Assembly (NCBI GenBank): GCA_021160885.1
Contig: JAGHBR010000443.1
Coordinates: forward strand, 1 to 5,227
Length of the DNA stretch: 5,227 nt
Direction: 5' to 3'
Source of the DNA: Caldisericaceae bacterium
GTDB lineage: Bacteria > Calditrichota > Calditrichia > Calditrichales > Calditrichaceae
In this document: piece after piece, positions 1 through 5,227 of the stretch
Position numbering within the stretch: position 1 is the stretch's first letter
How the letters are laid out: every line of letters begins with the position of its first letter
Program-made: the position numbers and the translations under genes
The notes under the pieces: generated by a model
What the model saw: the letters and a program-made list of their open reading frames with translations, nothing else
Databases searched by the model: none
What the model was told of the DNA's origin: nothing

Positions 1-68
1 AATTTAATATATTTCACACGAACAGAATCTAAACTACTTTGTTATTATTAGACGCTGTAAAAGAGTGT

Positions 69-125
69 CTCAAAAGTGGTAAAAAAATTATGATTTTTAA
101 ATCATAAAAGAAAACCATTTTTGAG
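69..125. repeat. Nested inverted repeat (stem-loop) in the leader
   Basis: The outer arms are CTCAAAAGTGGT at 69-80 and ACCATTTTTGAG at 114-125, complementary at 11 of 12 positions. They enclose a perfect 9-bp inverted repeat, TTATGATTT at 88-96 and AAATCATAA at 99-107, around a 2-base centre. On the minus strand the inner hairpin is followed by seven T residues (complement of 81-87), like an intrinsic terminator, but the stem is all A/T except one pair and no minus-strand gene is visible. The structure could equally be the relic of a small mobile element. Confidence 0.45.
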
Positions 126-274
126 TGTAATCAAATGGTAAAAAAATTATTAGAACTGTTTCTAACCAAAATTAAACAACGGAATAATTCCGATATCTAT
201 GAGAAAAAAACGAACCTAATCCTATTGATTAAAACTTCTAGATAGAATCGCCAAACTTGGTAAAAAAAAATTAT
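77..274 (+). repeat. Periodic TGGT-A-tract-TTAT repeats, about 60 bp apart
   Basis: The 15-mer TGGTAAAAAAATTAT occurs identically at 77-91 and 136-150. A version with nine A residues is at 258-274, and a degenerate copy (TGAG followed by seven A) is at 200-210. The start-to-start spacings are 59, 64 and 58 bp. The first two copies also share an upstream GAGTGT (63-68 and 123-128) and a CAAA before the TGGT, so the similarity covers about 28 bp. The intervening sequences are unrelated. The repeat is too degenerate and the unit too short for a normal CRISPR array. A protein-binding or DNA-curvature role, or a decayed tandem duplication, is inference. Confidence 0.55.
180..192. promoter_or_regulatory. 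13-bp palindrome CGGAAT-A-ATTCCG, possible operator
   Basis: Perfect 6-bp arms flank a single central base. GC-containing ends stand out in a very AT-rich leader. The size and symmetry fit a dimeric regulator site, but no regulator is encoded nearby and I do not recognise the motif, so the regulatory role is only inferred. Confidence 0.2.
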
Positions 275-278
275 CACA

Positions 279-307
279 TTGAATTTTGAATTTATTCTTG
301 TTAAATT
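279..307 (+). promoter_or_regulatory. Weak candidate sigma-70-like promoter for the secreted propeller gene
   Basis: TTGAAT at 279-284 and TAAATT at 302-307 are separated by 17 bp and lie 51 bp before the start codon. Each hexamer agrees with the consensus at about four positions. In such AT-rich DNA this match is easily obtained by chance, and the preferred promoter form in this lineage is uncertain. Confidence 0.2.
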
Positions 308-345
308 TATTTCAGTACATCCTTCCTTTCATAGTAATTTTTTCT

Positions 346-353
346 AGAAAGGG
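346..353 (+). promoter_or_regulatory. Ribosome binding site AGAAAGGG
   Basis: A purine-rich Shine-Dalgarno-like AGAAAGGG ends five bases before the ATG at 359. It fixes that ATG as the start, in agreement with the signal peptide beginning immediately there. Confidence 0.7.
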
Positions 354-358
354 AAAAA

Positions 359-2698
359 ATGCGTAAATCTTTTGTTTTTATTATCCTCATCTTAAGTTTT
401 ACTTCCTTGAAAGCCCAGAACATATTTGGCTTCTGGAAAAAGTTACCTGGCCCTGAAGGTGGGCCTGTAAGTGCTATTTTGGTGAGAAATGATACCGTTT
501 ACTGCGCTGGCTCGGGCGGACTCTACAGGAGTGTAGATCAAGGTGAATCATGGCAAAATATCGGCCTAAATCAGCTTATCTACGTTTACGAAATGGCACA
601 AAACAAATATTTTATTTTTATCCCTGGCAGAAATGGCGCCTATCGCTTTAATCCCAGAACTGAAACCGTAGCAAGAATTCCCTTTTATGGCGTCTACTCA
701 TTTGCTGCGCAAGATTCTGTGGTTTTAATGGGTACGGATTGGGGAATTTACAAAAGTACAGATTATGGCTTAACATGGAAAATTATTGAAGATGAAAGTC
801 GAGGACACGAAATCAATGATATTTTACTTCTAAGTTCAGGAGTTGCCGTAGCCTCAGCCTGTGGAGCATCGGGTTCACAAACTTTAAGAAGCACAGACTG
901 GGGCGATTCATGGACCATTTTAGACCCGGATCCCATCAAATGGTGCATTATTGAATTGTTAGAAATAGAGGACGGTATTTATGCAGCCTCTGATCAACCT
1001 GGAGATGTTTACATTAGTGGCGATGGAGGATTACATTGGCAACTTCGGCATGGAATTAATGCACCAAAACGTTACACTTCTGCCTTCCATTACGATGGGA
1101 TCGCTCTTTATCTTGGAACCGATGAGGCCGGAGTTTACAAAAGTAAAGATTTTGCAAAAAGCTGGTACATTAATAATGATGGTATTATTAACCGGCATGT
1201 TCGAGTGATTAATTCCACCGCTCATTATGATTTTTTAGGTACAACAGATGGAATCTATCGAAAAACAAAAACTGAATCTGTTTGGGAACCAAGGAATAAT
1301 GGCCTTGCAAACCAAACAATTCAGGCATTAGAAGAAGTGGATGGGAAACTCTTTGCAGGAACTTACGGTTCCGGACTCCAGATCAGTGAAGACTGGGGAA
1401 TGACCTGGTATCATCAGACCATCCAATCGGGTAGAAATTACGTTTATGATCTAAAGTACATTGGTTCAAGAATCTTTGCTATTGCTTCAAGAAACTATCT
1501 TTATCCATTTGGTGCTGTCTTATTTGTCTCTGATGATCTTGGGAAAAGCTGGGAATACAAAAAATTTGGCTCACTTCTGGAAAAAGTGGATGGAAATGAA
1601 AAGTTTATTATTGTTGGCAGTGAATTCGGTCTTTTCCGTAGTACCGATCATGGGAATACCTGGAAGAAGGCATTAAACGGAGTGCCTGAGAATATCAATG
1701 TAGCCGATCTGGCAGTCATGGATTCAGTAGGATTGGTAGTAAATGGTACATCTTACGTGTATCGTTCGGCGGATTATGGAGAAAGCTGGCAATTAGTTCG
1801 CGTTCCGGGTTTGTTCTCTGGTGAAGCTGTGGGCGCTATTGGTAATAAGTTTTATATAGGCAGCGGATCGGTGAATAACGTTTTCGTAAGTGATGATTAC
1901 GGAAAAAGCTGGCGGCGGATTTGGGTTCCGCTGTCCAATTCCAGCGTAACCGATTTTTCTGGAAATGGTAAGTATGTTTTTGCCAGTCTTTCCGGTGAAA
2001 ATGGCGTTATTGCTTCTTCGGACAGCGGCAAATACTGGTACCGATTGGAATTAGGATTGGATAATCCCCATATCAATACCATTTTATTTACCCGCTCAGG
2101 ACATTTATTTCTTGGTACCAACGGCAGTAGTGTTTGGAGATTTGCTAGCGCTGAATTAAATTCTCGTTTGATCTCACCGGAAGAGAATGCAATTTTTCAT
2201 ATTAATAAAGTCATTTTTACCTGGCACTCGGTTTGGGGAATCGACAAATATCGGATTCAAATATTTAAAGATTTGGATTTAACGAAACCTGTAATAGATG
2301 AAATTGTAAACGATACGACTTTTACATTCAAAAGTACCGTGTACAATCAACGATTTTATTATCGCATTAGTACCGTCTGTGATTACTGGGCTAATCAATT
2401 CACTGAATGGCATTCGTTTTACATTACACCGCCTACGCAGGACATTTTAGATCAGAACTTTCCTAACCCGTTCAATTATGAGACAAACATCCGTTTTCAT
2501 TTAAGTTCAGAAAGCCATGTAAAATTTTATCTATTTGACATTAATGGCAGGCTAATTAAAAACATTTTTGATCAAACTAAAGCGGCAGGCACACATCAAT
2601 TCAAATTTAAAGCTGAAGTACTTTCTTCTGGTATTTACTTTTTAAAAATGAAAACGGAACGAGCCTCATTGATTAAAAAGATTGTTTTGGTCAGGTAG
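359..2698 (+). CDS. Secreted Asp-box (BNR-like) beta-propeller protein with T9SS type A sorting domain
   Basis: This 779-residue protein is probably exported to the cell surface or medium. Residues 1-19 are a signal peptide: MRK, a hydrophobic core, and likely cleavage after Leu-Lys-Ala. Residues 20-600 carry 11 clear Asp-box motifs of the form S-x-D-x-G-x-(S/T)-W, starting at 58, 133, 178, 220, 262, 343, 391, 428, 470, 511 and 553. Degenerate versions near 96, 302 and 592 fill the gaps in the roughly 42-residue period. Such repeats form the blades of sortilin/VPS10-, Ycf48- and GH74-like propellers. Residues about 603-691 resemble a fibronectin-III-like domain. Residues 697-779 are the T9SS sorting domain: QNFPNPFN at 699-706, then IRF, a DINGRLI strand, SSGIYFLKM, and a basic end. 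I see no catalytic motif that would name an enzyme; a binding or structural role is as likely. The frame is intact, and an AT-only hairpin follows the stop. Confidence 0.93.
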   Translation: MRKSFVFIILILSFTSLKAQNIFGFWKKLPGPEGGPVSAILVRNDTVYCAGSGGLYRSVDQGESWQNIGLNQLIYVYEMAQNKYFIFIPGRNGAYRFNPRTETVARIPFYGVYSFAAQDSVVLMGTDWGIYKSTDYGLTWKIIEDESRGHEINDILLLSSGVAVASACGASGSQTLRSTDWGDSWTILDPDPIKWCIIELLEIEDGIYAASDQPGDVYISGDGGLHWQLRHGINAPKRYTSAFHYDGIALYLGTDEAGVYKSKDFAKSWYINNDGIINRHVRVINSTAHYDFLGTTDGIYRKTKTESVWEPRNNGLANQTIQALEEVDGKLFAGTYGSGLQISEDWGMTWYHQTIQSGRNYVYDLKYIGSRIFAIASRNYLYPFGAVLFVSDDLGKSWEYKKFGSLLEKVDGNEKFIIVGSEFGLFRSTDHGNTWKKALNGVPENINVADLAVMDSVGLVVNGTSYVYRSADYGESWQLVRVPGLFSGEAVGAIGNKFYIGSGSVNNVFVSDDYGKSWRRIWVPLSNSSVTDFSGNGKYVFASLSGENGVIASSDSGKYWYRLELGLDNPHINTILFTRSGHLFLGTNGSSVWRFASAELNSRLISPEENAIFHINKVIFTWHSVWGIDKYRIQIFKDLDLTKPVIDEIVNDTTFTFKSTVYNQRFYYRISTVCDYWANQFTEWHSFYITPPTQDILDQNFPNPFNYETNIRFHLSSESHVKFYLFDINGRLIKNIFDQTKAAGTHQFKFKAEVLSSGIYFLKMKTERASLIKKIVLVR

Positions 2699-2702
2699 GA
2701 TT

Positions 2703-2737
2703 CTTATTTTAAAACGAACTAATTTTTTTAAAATAGG
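2703..2737 (+). terminator. AT-only hairpin after the propeller gene, possible weak terminator
   Basis: TATTTTAAAA at 2705-2714 is the exact reverse complement of TTTTAAAATA at 2726-2735. A C-G pair and a T.G pair extend the base of the stem, which encloses an 11-base loop. It begins four bases after the stop codon at 2698. The stem lacks internal GC and only a short TTT follows it, so termination would be weak. Confidence 0.4.
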
Positions 2738-2780
2738 TTTACGATAATTAATGGAACCATGATGGTAAGGTCAATTTATT

Positions 2781-2800
2781 GAGAATGGGATTCTATTCTC
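2781..2800 (+). repeat. Small hairpin between the two plus-strand genes
   Basis: GAGAAT at 2781-2786 and ATTCTC at 2795-2800 are perfect 6-bp arms around an 8-base loop. Two further T.G pairs are possible outside (2779-2780 with 2801-2802). It lies about 100 bases before the start of the 589-residue gene and 22 bases before a short in-frame ORF. A role in leader RNA structure is possible, but a 6-bp stem can arise by chance. Confidence 0.25.
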
Positions 2801-2822
2801 GGCGATTTATTTGTTCATTCAG

Positions 2823-2882
2823 ATGAAAAATCTTTCCAAACTCAATCAGTTGGCCGCAAAGCGCGAATTAATAGAGGATTAA
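2823..2882 (+). other. 19-codon ORF in frame with, and just upstream of, the 589-residue gene
   Basis: ATG at 2823 opens a 19-residue peptide, MKNLSKLNQLAAKRELIED, ended by TAA at 2880-2882. The same reading frame then continues through NRRANV directly into the start of the 589-residue protein at 2901. The peptide is charged and could form an amphipathic helix, matching the helical character of the following N-terminus. There is no good Shine-Dalgarno sequence before this ATG. It may be the original N-terminus cut off by a nonsense change, a short translated leader, or a chance ORF. I cannot decide without homologues. Confidence 0.35.
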
Positions 2883-2885
2883 AAC

Positions 2886-2892
2886 AGAAGGG
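2886..2892 (+). promoter_or_regulatory. Ribosome binding site AGAAGGG selecting a TTG start
   Basis: AGAAGGG ends eight bases before the TTG at 2901, a normal Shine-Dalgarno distance. The nearby ATG at 2896 is in another frame, is only three bases from this site, and opens an 8-codon ORF. It is therefore unlikely to be the real start. Confidence 0.55.
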
Positions 2893-2900
2893 CCAATGTT

Positions 2901-4670
2901 TTGCTTTCTGCCGAACAAATAAATCAAAATTACCAGCAGGCACTGACTTTATGTCAATCCTTGCTTAAGGTAAAATTTGGTAATTCTGATTATCAGGCTA
3001 CTTCGCAAGCTGAACTTTTCCTTGAAATGGCTCAATCTGCCCTGGCTGAGGAACCAGTAGTACAACTGCTGATGACGCAACCTTTTCGTGCTAAAGATTA
3101 CAAACCCGTGCTGCAGAATGCGTTAGAGACCGTTAAAAAACAGCTTGCTCTGGAACTCAATAATCGCCGGATGGTGGCGCTGGAAAAAGTTCAGCATTTT
3201 TTAATCGATACAGAAGAAGTTTTTAATGATAGCGCCGCCCTGCTTCAAAAAAGCCAAAATCTCAAAAGCGTTTTTGAACTTTTAGAAAATCGATTAAGTC
3301 CTTCAGCACTCAATTTCTTAAAACATCTACAAATTGTTGGTGGAGATGATGAACAAAACACTTTGCACCGTTTTTTGTCCTCTTTTGTCCCCTTGCAATT
3401 TTCCGGACATGAGATTGAACACATTGAAGAAAAATTAAAACTCTTACAACGTCTTTACCCGGATGGGCAAATTAAAATTGTAACCATCAAAGATGGCCGA
3501 CAGGCTCTGAATGAAGAAGAAATTGTACTTTGTTACAAAAATATTCTGGCCGGGCTGGAACGGTTTTATCCGCCCAATTTTCTGAAACATGACGCTTTAA
3601 AGCGTTCCAGACTCATTATTCGCTTTTTGATTAAAGATTTTTTGCAAATGGATGCGCAAGATTTTTTGCAGCATAACGACAGCACCTTTTTCATCCGTTA
3701 CAAAATTCAGAATATTTATCGTCATTTCAATTATTCAGTCAACCGACTTCTACACAATGCGTTTCCGGAACAGATTACCCCCTGGATGTCAAGCCGAATT
3801 CCGGAAAATTATTGGGATGAAGAAGAAAATCGATTACAGGCGATTCGCTGGTTGGTTGAGGAAAAACTGCAATTAAATCCGGAAATGTTGAAAAAAAGTT
3901 CGATTTCCAAAAAAGATTTTGCCAAAAATGGGCTATCCTATCTTTTTGCCAATTATTTCAACGCGGTTTCAAAAGCGCTGCAGGCCGCCTATCCACATCT
4001 TGAACACTGGGAAGTAGGGCAGGTGCCAAAGTCTTACTGGACAGATGAAAATTCGGCCAGAGCTGTTAGACGCATGATTCAAAAATTAGGCTGGTCAATA
4101 GATTCATTACCCGAGCGGTTTAAAAAGGGCGAACTGAGTCGAAAAACATTTAGCCAGATGGGCTTGTCGACCATGTTTGAACTGCGTTATGGTAAAAATA
4201 TTTACAAAGCCATTAATGCTGCTTTTCCGGGCCGCTTTGAACCCTGGCAATTTGGAAATATATCAGCAGAATTCTGGCGTAGTTGGCAAAATGTCTTTTA
4301 CGCTTCTCAATGGATTGCCCGTCAAGAGGGCGTACCGCAAAACGAAATTACCAAAGCTGTACGTTCCAAACAGTTGAGCCTTGAGACCATCAGTAAATAT
4401 TCCATTGGCTCGCGCCTTAAAAAGCTGGCCGGCAATTCGTTGATTCGGCTGTTCCAACCTTTTTTTATTAAAGAATGGACTACTATTCACAGAGAATTAA
4501 CCATTCAGAAAAAAATCAGAAACCTGGTTCGAAAGGAACTTTCCAGACCTTTACTTACTTTTTTGTGCTATGGTTTTTATGCCCACATTGTGCGTCTTTT
4601 TTCCAAAGAATTTATTGATCGCATAAAACGCATTGAACAACGCCGCAGAAGATACCAGTACCTGAATTAG
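2901..4670 (+). CDS. Protein of unknown function with four tandem repeats of about 77 residues
   Basis: This 589-residue protein has no signal peptide or clear membrane segment, so it is probably cytoplasmic. I do not recognise a named gene. Residues 1-215 look mostly helical and charged, with no motif I can assign. Residues about 224-530 contain four tandem units. Their landmarks recur at nearly constant distance: an aromatic pair such as P-x-x-Y-W (305, 380; F-W at 459; F-L at 227), an A-(F/Y)-P or similar proline (289, 365, 443, 520), and a tryptophan usually preceded by P (295, 370, 449, 526). Units 2 and 3 are best conserved, with an N-R-x-x-A-I-R-like helix and an F-x-x-x-G-L segment. 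The style recalls small helical repeats such as DUF4046 or homing-endonuclease-associated repeats, some suspected of binding nucleic acid; that assignment is from memory and uncertain. The C-terminus (531-589) is basic, with four arginines at 581-584. The start is TTG with a good ribosome binding site, but an in-frame TAA at 2880 may mark a lost N-terminus. Confidence 0.85.
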   Translation: MLSAEQINQNYQQALTLCQSLLKVKFGNSDYQATSQAELFLEMAQSALAEEPVVQLLMTQPFRAKDYKPVLQNALETVKKQLALELNNRRMVALEKVQHFLIDTEEVFNDSAALLQKSQNLKSVFELLENRLSPSALNFLKHLQIVGGDDEQNTLHRFLSSFVPLQFSGHEIEHIEEKLKLLQRLYPDGQIKIVTIKDGRQALNEEEIVLCYKNILAGLERFYPPNFLKHDALKRSRLIIRFLIKDFLQMDAQDFLQHNDSTFFIRYKIQNIYRHFNYSVNRLLHNAFPEQITPWMSSRIPENYWDEEENRLQAIRWLVEEKLQLNPEMLKKSSISKKDFAKNGLSYLFANYFNAVSKALQAAYPHLEHWEVGQVPKSYWTDENSARAVRRMIQKLGWSIDSLPERFKKGELSRKTFSQMGLSTMFELRYGKNIYKAINAAFPGRFEPWQFGNISAEFWRSWQNVFYASQWIARQEGVPQNEITKAVRSKQLSLETISKYSIGSRLKKLAGNSLIRLFQPFFIKEWTTIHRELTIQKKIRNLVRKELSRPLLTFLCYGFYAHIVRLFSKEFIDRIKRIEQRRRRYQYLN

Positions 4671-4764
4671 CTAAATCATAACTAAAACCTGGCTACTACT
4701 CCACGACCTCCGGGTAGACCTATCCAGGGCATCAGCCAGACCGATGTAAATTTTGAAATTATTT

Positions 4765-4797
4765 GCCAGGATACGTATTGAATACTGGGGACAGTAA
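4765..4797 (+). mobile_element. Possible remnant of a REP-associated (IS200-like) transposase gene start
   Basis: In one plus-strand frame this stretch reads ARIRIEYWGQ and then stops. REP-associated tyrosine transposases (Y1_Tnp, RAYT) commonly begin Met-Ala-Arg-x-x-Arg-Ile-Glu-Tyr-Pro-Gly, so the first seven residues match well. The ATG is missing (TTT stands in its place) and homology ends after Tyr. The following TGGGGACAGTA is, from memory, like sequence found beside such transposase genes in other genomes. A short match of this kind can be accidental, so this is a tentative call. Confidence 0.25.
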
Positions 4798-4857
4798 ATT
4801 AATTTGTAAAAGCTCATTCAATATTCATTTAACTATTTCTTCATGTCTTCTCTACAG

Positions 4858-4888
4858 GCACAACCGGCGAATTCTTAACAGGTTGCGC
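4858..4888 (-). terminator. Hairpin just downstream of the phosphate transporter gene
   Basis: Read on the minus strand, GCGCAACC and GGTTGTGC form an 8-bp stem with one G.U pair and a 15-base loop, beginning 12 bases after the transporter stop codon. The position suits a 3' end structure, but no T-run follows it. It is either a non-canonical terminator, an mRNA-stabilising hairpin, or chance. Confidence 0.35.
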
Positions 4889-4900
4889 TTTGTGGGTTAA

Positions 4901-5227
4901 TTAGAAATAAACCTGCAACTCAAACACATTCTGCATAAAAAACAAAGCAAAAAAGGACAGCACTCCCGAGAGCACCGGCGTAAAGATCCAACCTAAAACA
5001 ATTTTAGCAACGATGTGGTAGTGAATGCCTTTTGCTCCTTTGGCCAGACCAATGCCCAGCACAGCGCCAATTATGGCCTGAGAACTTGAAATAGGCACCA
5101 GCGGGATGGTTGGCAAGCCCAGGGTAAGCAAAAAGCTTTCCAGTGTTTTGGAAGCAAACAAAAAGAGCACCATGGATTCGGCCAATACGACAATCAAGGC
5201 CATTACTGGAGTTAGTTTAAAAATTTC
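4901..5227 (-). CDS. Inorganic phosphate transporter, PiT family (C-terminal part)
   Basis: Only the last 108 residues are present; the frame is open to the right edge (beginning EIFKLTPVMALI), so the start lies outside the window. PiT proteins are inner-membrane carriers that import phosphate or metal-phosphate with a proton or sodium ion. The visible part matches the conserved C-terminal repeat: an L-T-P-x-x-A segment leading into a hydrophobic helix (about 9-26), then P-I-S-S-S-Q-A-I-I-G (45-54), the equivalent of the family's P-x-S-S-T-x-A signature, a glycine-rich helix, and K-I-V-L-G-W-I-F-T-P-V (75-85) starting the last membrane helix. The protein ends shortly after that helix, as is usual. 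The internal ATG at 5203 is not the start, because family sequence continues upstream of it. No PhoU-like partner is visible; it could lie upstream, beyond the window. The gene converges on the 589-residue gene. Substrate and coupling ion cannot be judged from this fragment. Confidence 0.92.
   Translation of the reverse strand, partial: EIFKLTPVMALIVVLAESMVLFLFASKTLESFLLTLGLPTIPLVPISSSQAIIGAVLGIGLAKGAKGIHYHIVAKIVLGWIFTPVLSGVLSFFALFFMQNVFELQVYF

Larger units (their letters stand above)
1..358. other. AT-rich non-coding leader region with periodic A-tract repeats
   Basis: I see no convincing gene here. The stretch is very AT-rich and has stops in all frames. The longest forward ORF I found by eye is 36 codons (135-245) with no ribosome binding site. 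The region contains three close copies of a TGGT-A(7-9)-TTAT motif, a degenerate fourth copy, several inverted repeats between 50 and 139, and a 13-bp palindrome at 180-192. It ends in a good ribosome binding site for the gene at 359, so at least its right part is presumably the promoter and 5' leader of that gene. Whatever lies left of the window is not visible. Confidence 0.7.
4671..4900. other. Intergenic region between convergent genes, with a GC-richer patch
   Basis: No gene of plausible length is seen. Bases about 4688-4745 are clearly more GC-rich than the DNA around them and can pair with themselves (CTGGCT at 4689-4694 with AGCCAG at 4734-4739). A remnant resembling a transposase gene start follows at 4765-4797, and a hairpin at 4858-4888 lies just past the end of the phosphate transporter gene. 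The remainder is ordinary AT-rich spacer. No convincing terminator for the plus-strand gene ending at 4670 is visible. Confidence 0.55.

Noticed and set aside
135..245. 36-codon ORF in the leader, starting MVKKLLELF
   Set aside because: It has no ribosome binding site, overlaps one of the periodic A-tract repeats, and is within the length expected by chance when several frames of AT-rich sequence are scanned.
63..274. CRISPR array suggested by repeats at about 60-bp spacing
   Set aside because: Only about 15 bases are identical, one copy is strongly degenerate, the repeat is low-complexity A-rich, and there are no cas genes in view.
763..2121. Several 60-75 codon ORFs on both strands inside the propeller gene
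   Set aside because: They are shadows of a long intact gene whose frame shows clear domain structure and regular repeats; none has its own recognisable product.
2896..2922. ATG at 2896 as the start of the second gene
   Set aside because: It is in a different frame, only three bases from the Shine-Dalgarno-like sequence, and stops after eight codons.
4690..4781. Short open frame on the plus strand through the GC-rich patch, ending in CQDTY
   Set aside because: It has no start codon or ribosome binding site, is about 30 codons long, and the opposite strand is equally open, so coding cannot be supported.
5201..5203. ATG at 5203 (minus strand) as the start of a 100-residue membrane protein
   Set aside because: The frame stays open to the window edge, and the residues upstream (L-T-P) belong to the conserved PiT family sequence, so this is an internal methionine of a truncated gene.

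Overview
The window looks like chromosomal DNA from a bacterium of the FCB group, most likely Calditrichota (Caldithrix-like) or a relative such as Ignavibacteria. The main evidence is the first gene. It encodes a secreted beta-propeller protein ending in a type IX secretion (T9SS) type A sorting domain with the 'QNFPNPFN' opening typical of those lineages. The DNA is AT-rich, especially between genes. The phylum is an inference from protein style only.

Layout. Bases 1-358 hold no convincing gene. They form a very AT-rich leader with a repeated TGGT-A7-TTAT motif about every 60 bp and several competing inverted repeats. Bases 359-2698 (+) encode a 779-residue exported protein: signal peptide, about 14 Asp-box/BNR-like repeats (probably two seven-bladed propellers), a fibronectin-III-like domain and the T9SS sorting domain. 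Bases 2699-2900 carry an AT-only hairpin after that gene, a second small hairpin, and a 19-codon ORF that is in frame with the next gene but separated from it by one TAA stop.

Bases 2901-4670 (+) encode a 589-residue, apparently cytoplasmic protein of unknown function. Its C-terminal two thirds contain four tandem repeats of about 77 residues marked by YW, AxP and PW positions. Bases 4671-4900 are non-coding. They include a GC-richer patch and a short stretch resembling the start of a REP-associated (IS200-like) transposase gene, possibly a decayed mobile element. Bases 4901-5227 (-) are the C-terminal end of a PiT-family inorganic phosphate transporter that runs off the right edge and converges on the 589-residue gene.

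The three genes do not form an obvious pathway. The first two are separated by about 200 bp with a possible terminator between them and are probably independent units. The best candidates for something undescribed are the repeat-bearing 589-residue protein with its interrupted N-terminal frame, and the periodic leader upstream of the secreted protein.
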